From contig NZ_JAACYS010000008.1 of the NCBI RefSeq assembly GCF_009996845.1, positions 1-64,000 on the forward strand: a DNA stretch of 64,000 nt, read 5' to 3'. The stretch comes from Pallidibacillus pasinlerensis. Lineage in GTDB: Bacteria; Bacillota; Bacilli; Bacillales; Caldibacillaceae. The notes below the pieces were generated by a model that saw nothing but the letters and a program-made list of their open reading frames with translations, had not been told where the DNA came from and did no database searches. The stretch's first letter is position 1. Each line of letters opens with the position of its first letter. Made by a program: the position numbers and the translations under genes. Below, one piece after another: positions 37,647 through 47,751 of the stretch.

Positions 37647-37883
37647 ATGGCACGATTTATCGCTTTCTTACTCTTATTAATCCCAGGTGTAATAGCAACA
37701 ATCGGTATAAAATATATTCGAGATACATTATTTAATGAGTTGCACTGGCCATTTCCCTACTTATGGCTCCAAGCATTAATTGGCTTTGTCATGATTATTA
37801 TAGGTATCGGATTTATCGGCGGTTTTATTTATCATCGTGATAAAAAGAGACAAAGGGTGAAAAAGAGAAGATTAAGTAAATAA
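37647..37883 (+). CDS. Small membrane protein, DUF2627 (YqzF) family
   Basis: A 78-residue protein with two membrane segments (FIAFLLLLIPGVIATIGI, and ALIGFVMIIIGIGFIGGFI) around a WPFPYLW loop, and a basic tail (HRDKKRQRVKKRRL). It matches the Bacillus DUF2627 family found next to bkdR/yqiK; no function is known. AAAGGAATA precedes the ATG. Its end overlaps the convergent phosphodiesterase gene by twelve bases. Confidence 0.85.
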   Translation: MARFIAFLLLLIPGVIATIGIKYIRDTLFNELHWPFPYLWLQALIGFVMIIIGIGFIGGFIYHRDKKRQRVKKRRLSK

Positions 37884-38603
37884 TTGCTCTCTAAAATCTC
37901 TCGCCTTTTCTGGATAATCCGTTATAATTGCATCTACTCGACAATTAAATAAACGTAACCATTCCTTTTTGTCATTCACTGTATAAGGTCGAACTTTTAT
38001 TCCGTGTTTTTGTGTTTTTACTATTAATTCGTTTGGACATGAACGAAAATTCGGGTGTATCGCTTTAGCACGAATTGCTTTTGCATAGATCCATGGGTTA
38101 AAAATACTTTCTGAATAAAGTGGTGCAGTTTCAATATTTTGAGCAACACGATATGCATAAACAATAGAAAAATGATTAAAGGATGAAAAAATTATGCGAT
38201 CATCTAAATGCATATCTTTAACAATGGCAATCGTTTTTCTTTCTAAGTCATAATTTTTTATTGAGCGAGTTTTAAACTCGATATTACATACTAAATTCGT
38301 AGTTTTGAACCATTCTAAAAATTCCTTTAACAAAGGAATTTCAGCTTGATGTATACCTCCTTTAAATTTAGCACCAGCATTTAATGATTTTAACTCTTTT
38401 ACAGTTAAGTCTTTAACATAGCCTTTGCCATCTGTCGTTCGATCTACAGTTTCATCATGAATAATCACAACTTCTCCATCTTTTGACAGCCGCACATCTA
38501 ATTCGATTCCGTCAGCTTTTACTCGTGCTGCTTCTTGAAAGGCAGACATTGTATTTTCTGGATGTGTACCAGTAGAACCTCGGTGGGCAAATATATAAGT
38601 CAT
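37872..38603 (-). CDS. Glycerophosphodiester phosphodiesterase, cytoplasmic type
   Basis: A 243-residue TIM-barrel GDPD (YqiK-like). Catalytic and metal residues are visible in FAHRGSTGTHPENT, GIELDVRLSKDGEVVIIHD and CNIEFKTR. It hydrolyses glycerophosphodiesters to glycerol 3-phosphate and an alcohol. There is no signal peptide, so it acts in the cytoplasm. It is a single gene; a hairpin lies 46 bases upstream. Confidence 0.9.
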   Translation of the reverse strand: MTYIFAHRGSTGTHPENTMSAFQEAARVKADGIELDVRLSKDGEVVIIHDETVDRTTDGKGYVKDLTVKELKSLNAGAKFKGGIHQAEIPLLKEFLEWFKTTNLVCNIEFKTRSIKNYDLERKTIAIVKDMHLDDRIIFSSFNHFSIVYAYRVAQNIETAPLYSESIFNPWIYAKAIRAKAIHPNFRSCPNELIVKTQKHGIKVRPYTVNDKKEWLRLFNCRVDAIITDYPEKARDFREQLFT

Positions 38604-38648
38604 GATTCAACCCCTTCATAATGTTATTAAAATCGGCAAGAAAGAAAC

Positions 38649-38676
38649 AATACACCTGTTAATGAACAGGTGTATT
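38649..38676 (-). terminator. Strong hairpin downstream of spo0A
   Basis: A perfect 12-bp stem, AATACACCTGTT (38649-38660) with AACAGGTGTATT (38665-38676), around a 4-base loop. T-rich tracts follow on both strands (TATTTTTAT on plus, GTTTCTTTC on minus). It is probably a second terminator after spo0A. Confidence 0.65.
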
Positions 38677-38746
38677 TATTTTTATGAGAATTAAAAGGAA
38701 ATAGTTAAAAACTGTACGAATGATTCTCAATGAATAATAAAAGAAA

Positions 38747-38769
38747 GACCGAGTAATCATCACTCGATC
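38747..38769 (-). terminator. Intrinsic terminator of spo0A
   Basis: Arms GACCGAGT (38747-38754) and ACTCGATC (38762-38769) form an 8-bp stem with one G-T pair. On the minus strand TTTCTTTTATT follows, 34 bases after the stop. Confidence 0.75.
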
Positions 38770-38802
38770 ATTAACTTGCACTAAATATATAAAATCCCAT
38801 GA

Positions 38803-39597
38803 TTATGAAGCCTGATGTTCCAATCTTAATTTATCTGCAATCATTGCAATAAATTCTGAGTTTGTAGGTTTTGCTTTTGACATACTTACCGTATATCCGA
38901 ATAAATTCGTAATCGATTCGATATTTCCTCTGCTCCAAGCAACTTCAATCGCATGACGAATTGCCCGTTCTACACGACTAGCCGTAGTATTATATTTTTT
39001 AGCGATATCTGGATATAACACTTTTGTAATCGATCCTAATAATTCTATATCATGGTACACCATCGCAATAGCTTCACGTAAATATAAATAGCCTTTTATA
39101 TGTGCTGGTACACCAATTTCATGAATTATACTTGTTATGCTCGCATCTAAACTTTTCGGTTCATCGGATTGTTGAATAATGATGGAAGGATTATTGTTTA
39201 TATTTGACGTTTTTCTCTGAGTGCCGCCTTTCCCCATTACTTGACGTATTTGCGCTACTAAATACTCCATATCGAAAGGTTTCAAAATAAAATAAGAAGC
39301 ACCTAGCTCAACTGCCTTTTTCGTCACATCTTCTTGACCAAATGCAGTTAACATAATAATTTTTGGTGGGTTTTTATCCTCAGCTAGTTTTTCCAGAACA
39401 GCTAAACCATCTAAATGTGGCATAATAATATCTAAAATTAATACATCTGGACGAATGTTTTCTAACATCTTCAGACACTCTTGACCGTTATATGCGATCC
39501 CAACAACTTCCATATTTTTTTGATTATTTATATAATCCTTTAAAAGTACCGTAAGATCTCTATTATCATCAACTATGCAAACTTTTATATTCTTCAC
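38803..39597 (-). CDS. spo0A: Sporulation master response regulator Spo0A
   Basis: A 264-residue regulator. The receiver domain (1-120) has acidic pocket VDDN, phosphoacceptor Asp56 in LILDIIMPH and Lys in ILKPFD. After a linker, the Spo0A-C DNA-binding domain (about 145-264) has the sigA-contact and recognition helices ([30 protein letters not shown]). It receives phosphate from the phosphorelay and controls entry into sporulation. Translation starts at GTG behind GGGGAGG. It lies downstream of spoIVB, as in other Bacillaceae, with its own sigma-H-like promoter. Confidence 0.97.
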   Translation of the reverse strand: MKNIKVCIVDDNRDLTVLLKDYINNQKNMEVVGIAYNGQECLKMLENIRPDVLILDIIMPHLDGLAVLEKLAEDKNPPKIIMLTAFGQEDVTKKAVELGASYFILKPFDMEYLVAQIRQVMGKGGTQRKTSNINNNPSIIIQQSDEPKSLDASITSIIHEIGVPAHIKGYLYLREAIAMVYHDIELLGSITKVLYPDIAKKYNTTASRVERAIRHAIEVAWSRGNIESITNLFGYTVSMSKAKPTNSEFIAMIADKLRLEHQAS

Positions 39598-39644
39598 CCA
39601 GATTTCCTCCCCTAAACGTATTTAAATTTCATTGTAATTTACAA

Positions 39645-39672
39645 TTTCGACAATTGCTAATAAAAACCCTTT
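39645..39672 (-). promoter_or_regulatory. Sigma-H-like promoter of spo0A overlapped by a Spo0A box
   Basis: On the minus strand AAAGGGTTT (39664-39672) and GTCGAAA (39645-39651), 12 bases apart, each differ by one base from the sigma-H pattern RNAGGAWWW / RNNGAAT. The -10 is part of TTGTCGAAA (39645-39653), a perfect core Spo0A box, which suggests autoregulation. Confidence 0.5.
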
Positions 39673-39813
39673 TATAAAATTGAAAAAATGTCGTTTTTAC
39701 TACCTATATATAAAGTAATCCATTCCTCCCTAATTATGCAATATTTTGAAAGATTTTAATAAATATATTACTTAACTTCCGCAAATATTTCAAATGACTA
39801 AGTATTAAAAGAT

Positions 39814-39839
39814 AAAAGCGAGCTAATTAGCTCGCTTTT
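39814..39839 (-). terminator. Intrinsic terminator of spoIVB
   Basis: Perfect arms AAAAGCGAGCT (39814-39824) and AGCTCGCTTTT (39829-39839) around AATT overlap the spoIVB stop codon. The A/T ends of the arms provide T-runs both ways. Confidence 0.85.
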
Positions 39840-41110
39840 TCTTCACCCTTAACATATATATTTAAATCTGCTTCATTTAACATCCATTCAATATGAACAC
39901 CATATCCACTTGATGGGTCATTGACAAACACATGGGTAACTGCTCCTATTAATTTCCCATCTTGTATAATGGGACTTCCACTCATTCCTTGAACGATACC
40001 ACCCGTTTTTTCTAATAATCGTTCATCCGTAATTTTAATGACCATCCCTTTTGTTGCTGGAAACTTTTGAGGGGTTGAACTTATGATTTCGATATCAAAT
40101 AATTCAACCTTATCTTCATCAACTACAGTTAAAATTTGTGCTGGCCCTTTTTTCACTTGATGGGATAGTGCAATTGGTAGCGGTTTATTCAAGATTCCGT
40201 TATTCAAATCTTTGTTTAATGTCCCATAAATACCGAATTGATTATTTTTTTGGATATTACCTACTATATTTCTTTCATTTAGAAATCTGGCTAATTTTTC
40301 ACCAGGTGCACCATTGGCTCCTTTTTGAATGGATGTTACCGTAGATGGAACGATATAGCCATCTTTTACAACAATTGGCATCTTTGTATCCATATCCGAT
40401 ATAACATGGCCTAAAGCACCATATTTTTTCGTTTTTGGTTCGTAAAAGGTTAAAGTTCCTATACCTGAAGCAGAGTCTCGTATATATAAACCTAATTTAT
40501 ATTTACCTTCCGATGCATCTATAGCAGGCTGTAAATCTGTTTCAAATTGTTCATCTTTCCTTTGAACGACAATTTTTAATGGTTTCCCTTCTTTTCCGGA
40601 TCTTTGAACATGCGGTCCAACATCATTAATTGATTCGATTTTTTGTCCATCGATACTGAGAATTAAATCTCCAGTTTGTATACCTGCTTTCTCACCTGGA
40701 GATACTTTCCCTGAAGGGGTATTTACTAGATGATGTCCAACGACAAGTACGCCTTTGGAATTAATCTTTACACCGATGGATTGTCCACCTGGTATTACTT
40801 TAAAATCCTTTAATACATTCACACTAACTTTCTTTATTGGGATTCCTGCAATATCAAAAAGCAAATCGCTTTTTCCCTGTTCTAATGCTTCTATTATTAA
40901 GTTTTCATCATTCAATACGTGAATTTTATCGGATGAATCAGAAACAGCGTTGACTACTTGTGCAGAAGCCAATTCATATGATTGTCCTTTTAACAATGTT
41001 AATTCATTCGGATTGTTTAATACTTTTCCAACTGGTGAGAAAAAGCCAATATAAACGAAAGAAACAAGGAGAATTAAACCAAATAATTTTCTAATTTTAT
41101 CTCTATTCAA
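39827..41110 (-). CDS. spoIVB: SpoIVB serine peptidase (sigma-K checkpoint)
   Basis: A forespore-secreted serine protease of about 427 residues that triggers pro-sigma-K processing by cleaving SpoIVFA. An N-terminal membrane anchor ([17 protein letters not shown]) is followed by a PDZ domain (about 110-190, [14 protein letters not shown]). The peptidase domain has the His in GALGHVISD and the nucleophile in [15 protein letters not shown]. The frame reaches ATG 41152, but GAGGAG lies ten bases before the in-frame TTG at 41110, which restores the family length, so I use TTG. The promoter was not found with confidence. Confidence 0.93.
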   Translation of the reverse strand: MNRDKIRKLFGLILLVSFVYIGFFSPVGKVLNNPNELTLLKGQSYELASAQVVNAVSDSSDKIHVLNDENLIIEALEQGKSDLLFDIAGIPIKKVSVNVLKDFKVIPGGQSIGVKINSKGVLVVGHHLVNTPSGKVSPGEKAGIQTGDLILSIDGQKIESINDVGPHVQRSGKEGKPLKIVVQRKDEQFETDLQPAIDASEGKYKLGLYIRDSASGIGTLTFYEPKTKKYGALGHVISDMDTKMPIVVKDGYIVPSTVTSIQKGANGAPGEKLARFLNERNIVGNIQKNNQFGIYGTLNKDLNNGILNKPLPIALSHQVKKGPAQILTVVDEDKVELFDIEIISSTPQKFPATKGMVIKITDERLLEKTGGIVQGMSGSPIIQDGKLIGAVTHVFVNDPSSGYGVHIEWMLNEADLNIYVKGEEKAS

Positions 41111-41278
41111 TACACTCACTCTCCTCGCTTCATGTCCACACAAAGGGTACATTTATAATCTAGCCGATTCAGCCTATATTTATAATCAAGTTAACAAAAA
41201 AAATACTGTACATAATGGAAAAACTTGGATCTAGTACAATTTGGAGTAAAAAAAGAGAAATGATATTGCAAAAGCAAA

Positions 41279-41306
41279 AAATCGTCCATCAAAAGATGAA
41301 CGATTT
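41279..41306 (-). terminator. Intrinsic terminator of recN
   Basis: Stem AAATCGT-C-CATC with GATG-A-ACGATTT (one mismatch, AAAA loop) is followed on the minus strand by a T-run. It lies 15 bases after recN. Confidence 0.8.
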
Positions 41307-41320
41307 AATGTGTAAAAGTT

Positions 41321-43015
41321 TTAGTTATGTTGATATTTAAATTGTGAAGCTAATTCAAGGAGTTCCTTTGCATGTTCTTCGGTTGCACTAGTAATATGTG
41401 TGCCGGAAATCATCCGTGCAATTTCTTCAATCCGTTCTTGTTCACTTAACACTTTTACAGAGGTTAATGTACGATCATCTTTAATTTCTTTACTTATAAA
41501 GAAGTGATGATCACATAAGGCGGCAACTTGAGGTAGGTGAGTAATGGATAACACTTGAGAATTTACAGATATACTATAAATTTTTTCAGCAATTGCTTGG
41601 GCAACACGGCCACTTACACCTGTATCAACCTCGTCAAATATAATTGATGTTACACCTTGATGTTGTGAGAATATCGTTTTTAACGCAAGCATAATACGGG
41701 AAAGTTCTCCACCTGAGGCAATTTTGGCCAATGGTTTCAGCGGTTCACCTGGGTTTGTACTTAAATAAAATTCAATTTGATCGATACCGTTCGGTCGAAA
41801 CTCCACATTTTCTTCTTCAAAAAAATTTACTTCAAACACAGTTTTATCCATGTATAAATCTTTAAGTTGTTTATGAATAGAATCTGTTAATTTTTTTGCT
41901 ACTTTTTTGCGCAATGTAGTTAAATTATTAGCTTCAACTAATAAGTCCTTTTCAATGGATTGTAGCTTTTTATTTAGAGTTTCGATATGAGATTCCCGAT
42001 TCGTAATCATTTCAATTTCTTCATCTATTTTTGCACAATACTCTAATATTGACTCAATGGATTCACCATATTTTCTTTTCATTTGATTAATTATATTTAA
42101 GCGATTTTCAATTTCATATAGACGATTCGGGTCGTATTCTAATTCATCCAGTTTATCTCGAAGTGTGTGCACGATATCTTCTATTTGATAATAACTATTT
42201 GATACAACATCGTGCATTTCTTTTAAATCTTCATCTACCGTTTGTGCTTCTTCTAAATTAGTTAAAGCAAGTCCAAGCCAATCTAACCCTTTTTGCTCAC
42301 CTTGCAAAGCTTCGTATGTTGTCGTTAAGCTAGTGAATAATTTTTCAAAATTCGATAACTTTTTCTTTTCAGCTAATAACTCTTCATCTTCACCAATTTT
42401 CAATTCCGCAGCTGTAATTTCATTTAGTTGGAATTTTAGTAAATCAAGTCGTTGTGCCATCATTTGTTCATTTTCATTTAAAGAGGCAAGGTCCTTTTTT
42501 ACTTTTGTATATTCGCGATAGATAGCTTGATATTCATTCAAGGCATTTTTAATTGTTTCTCCACCAAATTCATCCAGCAAATGGATATGGCTCTTTTCAT
42601 TTAACATTTCTTGATTATCATGTTGACCATGAATATCGACTAGGGTTCTACCAATTTCCCGTAAAATCGTAATTGTGACAAGTTTACCATTTACACGACA
42701 GACACTTTTTCCAGTAGGATAAATATCCCTTTTTAACAACAACATACCCTCTTCAATTTCAATACCAAATTCAGAACATTTATCGATTGCTGGATGATCA
42801 TCATCAATTAAAAACAAACCGTCAATTTCTGCTTTATCCGCACCATGCCGTACAAAATCAGACGAACCTCGTCCGCCCACTAGTAAATGAATTGCATCAA
42901 TTATTATCGATTTTCCAGCCCCTGTTTCTCCTGTTAAAACAGTAAATCCCTTTTGAAAGGATACCGTCACTGATTCGATAATGGCAAAGTTTTTTATTGC
43001 TACTTCTGCTAACAA
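41321..43015 (-). CDS. recN: DNA repair protein RecN
   Basis: A 564-residue SMC-like ATPase acting early in double-strand-break repair. Walker A is LTGETGAGKSIIIDA near residue 33, a long central coiled coil follows, and the C-terminal half has the ABC signature IASGGELSRIMLALK and Walker B TSIIFDEVDTGVSG. TTG at 43015 behind AAAGGAGAGGG gives MLAEVAIKNFAIIE, the family start; ATG at 43039 is an artefact of the open frame. It is downstream of argR, a neighbourhood conserved in Firmicutes. Confidence 0.95.
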   Translation of the reverse strand: MLAEVAIKNFAIIESVTVSFQKGFTVLTGETGAGKSIIIDAIHLLVGGRGSSDFVRHGADKAEIDGLFLIDDDHPAIDKCSEFGIEIEEGMLLLKRDIYPTGKSVCRVNGKLVTITILREIGRTLVDIHGQHDNQEMLNEKSHIHLLDEFGGETIKNALNEYQAIYREYTKVKKDLASLNENEQMMAQRLDLLKFQLNEITAAELKIGEDEELLAEKKKLSNFEKLFTSLTTTYEALQGEQKGLDWLGLALTNLEEAQTVDEDLKEMHDVVSNSYYQIEDIVHTLRDKLDELEYDPNRLYEIENRLNIINQMKRKYGESIESILEYCAKIDEEIEMITNRESHIETLNKKLQSIEKDLLVEANNLTTLRKKVAKKLTDSIHKQLKDLYMDKTVFEVNFFEEENVEFRPNGIDQIEFYLSTNPGEPLKPLAKIASGGELSRIMLALKTIFSQHQGVTSIIFDEVDTGVSGRVAQAIAEKIYSISVNSQVLSITHLPQVAALCDHHFFISKEIKDDRTLTSVKVLSEQERIEEIARMISGTHITSATEEHAKELLELASQFKYQHN

Positions 43016-43073
43016 CCGATTCCCTCTCCTTTTATTCAATTGTGTTGCTTTTCAATTTCAAATAATTAAAGGA

Positions 43074-43529
43074 TTATTCCAACATACCGAAAAACTTTTC
43101 TTTAATTTTTTCTGCATTTTCTGGAGTATCAGCGATAATCAAACACGTATCATCACCGCAAACAGTACCTAAAATTTCATCCCATTCTAATTGATCAATT
43201 AAATTACCTACAGCATTAGCATTTCCTGGAATCGTTTTTAAGATAACTAAATGCCCGGCACTATTAATTTTAACAAAGGCATCGACTAATAATTTTTGGA
43301 GCTTTTCTAAAGAATTGTATTTTTGATCAGACGGTAAACTGTACTTATATAGTCCATCCTTAAATGGAACTTTTACTAGTCGCAACTCTTTTATATCGCG
43401 GGAAATTGTCGCTTGTGTTACTTGGAATCCCGCTTCCTGCATAAGTTCAACTAGCTCGTCTTGTGTTTCAATATTGTATTTCCCTATTAACTCACGAATT
43501 TTTAAATGACGTTGTAATTTACTTGTCAA
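43074..43529 (-). CDS. argR: Arginine repressor ArgR/AhrC
   Basis: A 151-residue hexameric regulator. The winged helix-turn-helix N-terminus ([27 protein letters not shown]) is followed by a C-terminal arginine-binding/oligomerisation domain with the conserved [12 protein letters not shown]. It represses arginine synthesis and activates catabolism. It starts at TTG behind CAGGTG. I could not identify an ARG box with confidence in its own upstream region (43530-43733), which otherwise holds only AT-rich sequence and the tlyA terminator. Confidence 0.94.
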   Translation of the reverse strand: MTSKLQRHLKIRELIGKYNIETQDELVELMQEAGFQVTQATISRDIKELRLVKVPFKDGLYKYSLPSDQKYNSLEKLQKLLVDAFVKINSAGHLVILKTIPGNANAVGNLIDQLEWDEILGTVCGDDTCLIIADTPENAEKIKEKFFGMLE

Positions 43530-43733
43530 TTATTTCACCTGCTCTATTTCAATTAATTTATTATTAATATTAAAACTTTGTTTATGTTTGTACTTCTATT
43601 TTACAAAATTACATTCATTTAGGAAAAGGAAAATTTAGAAGTGTTAATACATAATGATTCTTACCTAGTTCATCAACCTGTTTATAATTATACACATTTA
43701 TAAATGAACATAACATGTCCTACAAATAATAAA

Positions 43734-43762
43734 AGGAGGCTGATTTTGTGAACAGCCCCCCT
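43734..43762 (-). terminator. Intrinsic terminator after tlyA
   Basis: AGGAGGCTG (43734-43742) pairs with the CAGCCCCCCT arm (43753-43762), 9 bp with one G-T pair on the minus strand, followed by TTTTATTATTT. It separates the isoprenoid/TlyA operon from argR-recN. Confidence 0.75.
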
Positions 43763-43772
43763 AAAAATGAAA

Positions 43773-44621
43773 TTAATCATTATTTCCGGTTTTTCCTTCT
43801 TTTAATTGCTCATGGGCAGATTGGACAACTTCTTTTACTGGAACGTTTAAAAAGTTCGTTCCTTCTACGCCATCTTCTTTTACATGCCATTTTAAATGAA
43901 TTAAAAACTCAATATTTCCTTCACCACCGGTAATCGGTGAAAAGGTTAAGTCTTTGACATCGTATCCTTCCGAAAGGGCAAAGGCAATTATATCCTCTAT
44001 TACTTGGATATGTACTTTCGGATCACGCACAATGCCTTTTTTACCTACTAAATCTCGCCCTGCTTCAAATTGGGGCTTAATTAAAGCAACAACATCACTG
44101 TCATCTACTAGTAATTTCTTCAATGGAGGTAACATTAGCTTTAATGATATAAAGGAAACATCAATCGATGCAAATTGTGGCATGTCACGTTCTAAATCTT
44201 CTGGTTTAATATAGCGGAAGTTTGTCCGTTCCATAACGATAACCCGTTCATCACTTCTTAACTTCCAAGCTAATTGGTTATATCCCACATCGATAGCATA
44301 GCTATATTTTACGCCATTTTGTAGAGCACAATCAGTAAAACCACCAGTTGAGGATCCTATATCAATCATTACTTTATCTTTAATTTTTAAATCAAATACT
44401 TTAAGAGCCTTTTCTAGCTTATAACCTCCACGAGATACGTAAGGCATTTTTTTACCTTTGATTGTAATTTCAATATCAACAGGAACTTTTACACCCGGTT
44501 TATCGAGACGTTCTTCTTTTGAAAAAACAATCCCTTCCATAATCGCTCGTTTAGCTTTTTCACGTGTTTCAAAAAGGCCACGTTCAGTTAGTATTACATC
44601 TAGTCTTTCTTTTTTTGCCAA
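43773..44621 (-). CDS. TlyA-family rRNA methyltransferase / YqxC
   Basis: About 282 residues: an N-terminal S4 RNA-binding domain (KKERLDVILTERGLFETREKAKRAI) joined to an FtsJ-like Rossmann methyltransferase (DIGSSTGGFTDCALQNG as the SAM site, IKPQFEAGR, TGGEGNIEFL). Known TlyA proteins 2'-O-methylate 16S and 23S rRNA; B. subtilis YqxC is the closest layout. TTG at 44630 overlaps the dxs stop but is too near its ribosome-binding site, so I use TTG at 44621; the difference is three residues. It directly follows dxs. Confidence 0.9.
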   Translation of the reverse strand: MAKKERLDVILTERGLFETREKAKRAIMEGIVFSKEERLDKPGVKVPVDIEITIKGKKMPYVSRGGYKLEKALKVFDLKIKDKVMIDIGSSTGGFTDCALQNGVKYSYAIDVGYNQLAWKLRSDERVIVMERTNFRYIKPEDLERDMPQFASIDVSFISLKLMLPPLKKLLVDDSDVVALIKPQFEAGRDLVGKKGIVRDPKVHIQVIEDIIAFALSEGYDVKDLTFSPITGGEGNIEFLIHLKWHVKEDGVEGTNFLNVPVKEVVQSAHEQLKEGKTGNND

Positions 44622-44626
44622 AATTC

Positions 44627-46519
44627 TCAAGCCCTCTTTATTAAATTTTGTTTTTCATTTTTTATAGTTTTAACAATATTATCAGTCGTTAATCCTATTT
44701 CCTGCATAAGACTTTTGACATCGCCGTGTTCAATAAATCGGTCAGGTATACCCATCCGTTTAATTTCATGGTTTGTGTAACCATTGTCACAAGCAAATTC
44801 CAAAATACTACTTCCAAAACCACCTTGAAGGACAGCTTCTTCAATTGTTAAAATTGGAATTTGATCATTTAGGATACTATGCAACATTTGTTCATCAAGC
44901 GGTTTTATAAAACGAGCATTAACAACCCTCGTTTGGATACCATATCGTTCTAACATTTTCGCAGCTTCTAAAGCCATTGGGATTGTTGTACCGAACGTTA
45001 TTATTGCATAATCTGTTCCTTCTCGCAATACTTCCCATGTACCTATTGGAATTTCCTTCCATTCTTCATCGAGTTCAACCCCATAAACATTTCCTCTTGG
45101 GAAACGCATTGCAATTGGTCCGTCATCGTAATTAATCGCCGTATAAATCATATGCTGCGCTTCATTTTCATCCTTTGGCATCATTAAGACCATATTCGGG
45201 ATATGTCTTAAAAATGCGATATCAAAAACACCATGATGGGTTTCTCCATCAGCACCAACAAGACCTGCCCGGTCAATTCCAAGAAACACATTTAAATTTT
45301 GTCTACAAATATCATGGACAAATTGGTCGTATGAACGTTGTAAGAAGGTTGAGTAAATTGTTAAATATGGTTTCATACCTTGTGTTGCAAGTCCTGCTGC
45401 TACAGTAGCTGCATGTTGTTCTGCAATCCCAACATCAATGACTCGATCTGGAAATTCCTCTTGGAAGCCTTCTAATTTAGAACCTACAGTCATTGCTGGT
45501 GTAATAGCCACAATACGTTCATCAACCCTAGCTAGTTCCCTAACTGTTTCACTAACTAACTTGCTCCATGCAGGTTTACTGTCTACCGGTTTTATAAAAT
45601 CACCGGTTTCAATTTTATAAGGTCCAGTACCATGCCATGTACCAACTTTATCGTTTTCGGCAGGTTTATAGCCCTTTCCTTTTTTCGTCACAACATGTAA
45701 AAGAACAGGACCTTCAGTTTTTTGGGCGTACTTTAAGTTCTCAAATAGGTCATCATAATTATGACCATCAATTGGTCCAAAATAAGTAAAACCCAACTCC
45801 TCAAAAAATACTCCGTTAATTAATAAGTATTTTAGACTATCTTTTAATCGTTCTGCAGTCTGAGCCATTTTACCGCCAACTGCAGGAATTTTTTTCAGTA
45901 ACGCTTCTAATTCATCTTTTGCTCGGTTATATTTACCCGCGGAACGAAGTCGACCAAGTATATTATCTAGAGCACCAACGTTCGGAGCAATTGACATTTC
46001 ATTATCATTTAGAATAACAATCATATTTGTCTTTTCGTGGCCAATATGGTTTAAGGCTTCTAAAGCCATTCCTCCAGTTAATGCACCGTCGCCAATAACT
46101 GGTACAATATAGTGATCTTCCCCTTTTAAATCACGGGCAATTGCCATTCCCATCGCTGCTGATAAACTAGTTGAGCTATGTCCTGTCTCCCATACATCAT
46201 GAATACTTTCGTTCATTTTTGGAAAACCGGATAAACCTTTATATTGTCTTAAAGAATCGAAATCTTTAGCCCGGCCAGTTAATATTTTATGTACATAACT
46301 TTGATGACCAACATCCCAAATAATTTTATCCTTTGGACTGTTAAAGGCACGATGTAATGCAATTGTTAATTCAACAACCCCTAGATTCGGTCCAATATGC
46401 CCACCGGTTTTAGAAAGCGTTTTAATTAAAAAGTTCCGGATATTTAGACTTAGTTGTTCTAATTCCTTTTTTGATAAATCCTTTAAAAATGATGGATTTT
46501 CTATGGATTTAAGATCCAT
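44627..46519 (-). CDS. dxs: 1-deoxy-D-xylulose-5-phosphate synthase
   Basis: A 630-residue thiamine-diphosphate transketolase-like enzyme. It condenses pyruvate and glyceraldehyde 3-phosphate, the first step of the MEP isoprenoid pathway. The cofactor motif is [17 protein letters not shown] to [11 protein letters not shown], with [12 protein letters not shown] and DIGIAEQHA-like [17 protein letters not shown]. The length is normal. It is downstream of ispA, so precursor supply and chain elongation are co-expressed. The ispA-dxs gap (46520-46637) is AT-rich. Confidence 0.96.
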   Translation of the reverse strand: MDLKSIENPSFLKDLSKKELEQLSLNIRNFLIKTLSKTGGHIGPNLGVVELTIALHRAFNSPKDKIIWDVGHQSYVHKILTGRAKDFDSLRQYKGLSGFPKMNESIHDVWETGHSSTSLSAAMGMAIARDLKGEDHYIVPVIGDGALTGGMALEALNHIGHEKTNMIVILNDNEMSIAPNVGALDNILGRLRSAGKYNRAKDELEALLKKIPAVGGKMAQTAERLKDSLKYLLINGVFFEELGFTYFGPIDGHNYDDLFENLKYAQKTEGPVLLHVVTKKGKGYKPAENDKVGTWHGTGPYKIETGDFIKPVDSKPAWSKLVSETVRELARVDERIVAITPAMTVGSKLEGFQEEFPDRVIDVGIAEQHAATVAAGLATQGMKPYLTIYSTFLQRSYDQFVHDICRQNLNVFLGIDRAGLVGADGETHHGVFDIAFLRHIPNMVLMMPKDENEAQHMIYTAINYDDGPIAMRFPRGNVYGVELDEEWKEIPIGTWEVLREGTDYAIITFGTTIPMALEAAKMLERYGIQTRVVNARFIKPLDEQMLHSILNDQIPILTIEEAVLQGGFGSSILEFACDNGYTNHEIKRMGIPDRFIEHGDVKSLMQEIGLTTDNIVKTIKNEKQNLIKRA

Positions 46520-46637
46520 ATTGGATCACTCACTTTCATTCGATTTCCTATTCTCCAGTATAATTTAGAATATCTTTAATTATAACACGATGTCAATAAT
46601 CTAGATTTTTTCTACCTAATTCAGCATCGGGAAATCG

Positions 46638-47516
46638 TTAACGGTTTCTTTTGCCGATTAGTTCTGTGATAAATTTCAAGTAATTTCGTTCAATCGATAA
46701 GCTTTGTAAAATTTGTTCAGCCTTCAATAAATGGTCATTTAATTTTTCTTTCGCACCTTCCAGTGTTAAAAGTTTCGGATAAGTGCTTTTTTGTTTTTCA
46801 ACATCGCGACCAATATTTTTCCCAATTAGTTCCATCGAACCTTCGATATCTAAAATATCATCACGAATTTGGAAAGCTAGACCAATATGAAAAGCATATT
46901 CTTCTAATTTCTTTAAAGTCTCTTCATCCGCATCAGCCATAATTGCACCTGCTCTAATACAAAAGGCTAATAAATTTCCTGTTTTATGTTTATGAATGTA
47001 CTCTAATTGATTTAAATTTAATTCTTGATTTTCTCCTTCTAAGTCTGCAACTTGACCAGCAACCATACCTTCTGGACCAGCAGCTTTCGCAAGTTCACGA
47101 ATAAGCGCTATTTTTTTATGTGCAGACAACTGTTCCATTTCTGCTAACACTTGAAAGCTGTAAGTTAACAATCCATCGCCAGCTAAAATGGCTGTTGCCT
47201 CACCGAATACTTTATGGTTCGTTGGTTTCCCTCTTCGTAGATCATCATCATCCATTGCTGGTAAGTCATCGTGAATTAATGAATACGTATGAATCATTTC
47301 CACGGCACAAGCTACTGGTAGTCCAATTAACGGATTCTTTTTAAAAGCTGATAAAGTGGAAAAAATAAGTAACGGGCGGATTCGTTTACCACCAGCTTGA
47401 AGCGAATAATCCATCGCATTTCGTAATGTTTCAGGTGTTTGCAGTGATTGAATATAGTCCTTAAGTTGAGTATTAATTGTTTCTATTTGGTCTTTCATAT
47501 AATCTGGTATTTGCAA
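46638..47516 (-). CDS. ispA: Farnesyl/polyprenyl diphosphate synthase
   Basis: A 292-residue all-helical prenyl synthase with the first aspartate-rich motif LIHDDLPAMDDDDLRRGKPTN (DDxxxxD type, typical of bacterial farnesyl synthases) and the second FQIRDDILD. It builds farnesyl diphosphate from IPP and DMAPP. The frame extends to 47558 into xseB, but GAGGTGG lies six bases before TTG at 47516, one base past the xseB stop, so I use TTG. Confidence 0.92.
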   Translation of the reverse strand: MQIPDYMKDQIETINTQLKDYIQSLQTPETLRNAMDYSLQAGGKRIRPLLIFSTLSAFKKNPLIGLPVACAVEMIHTYSLIHDDLPAMDDDDLRRGKPTNHKVFGEATAILAGDGLLTYSFQVLAEMEQLSAHKKIALIRELAKAAGPEGMVAGQVADLEGENQELNLNQLEYIHKHKTGNLLAFCIRAGAIMADADEETLKKLEEYAFHIGLAFQIRDDILDIEGSMELIGKNIGRDVEKQKSTYPKLLTLEGAKEKLNDHLLKAEQILQSLSIERNYLKFITELIGKRNR

Positions 47517-47517
47517 C

Positions 47518-47751
47518 TTAGTCCACCTCATTAATGGAGAAGTTTTCCGTTTCACCATTCTCCTTTAAAATTTCTGTTAATTGTTCCTCAACATTTGTTA
47601 GTTTTTGATGACAAATCTTCGCTAATTCCATACCCTCTTTATATTTTGCAATAGCTTCTTCTAAAGGTACATCTCCTTCTTCTAGTGCTTCTACAACTTG
47701 TTCTAATTTTTCCATCGCTTCTTCAAAAGTCAACTTTTCTTTTTCACTCAT
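47518..47751 (-). CDS. xseB: Exodeoxyribonuclease VII small subunit
   Basis: A 77-residue helical protein (LTFEEAMEKLEQVVEALEEGDVPLEEAI, then a second helix with CHQKLTNVEEQL) that assembles in several copies on XseA to make the single-strand nuclease. It overlaps xseA by eight bases, as usual for this pair, so subunit ratio is probably set by coupling. Confidence 0.94.
   Translation of the reverse strand: MSEKEKLTFEEAMEKLEQVVEALEEGDVPLEEAIAKYKEGMELAKICHQKLTNVEEQLTEILKENGETENFSINEVD

Noticed and set aside
39690-39720. Seven-codon ORF (MDYFIYR) after GGGAGGA upstream of spo0A
   Set aside because: The Shine-Dalgarno is only one base from the ATG, so initiation is implausible; probably chance.
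43530-43733. ARG box upstream of argR
   Set aside because: AT-rich candidates exist but none matches the ArgR operator pattern well enough to separate it from background.
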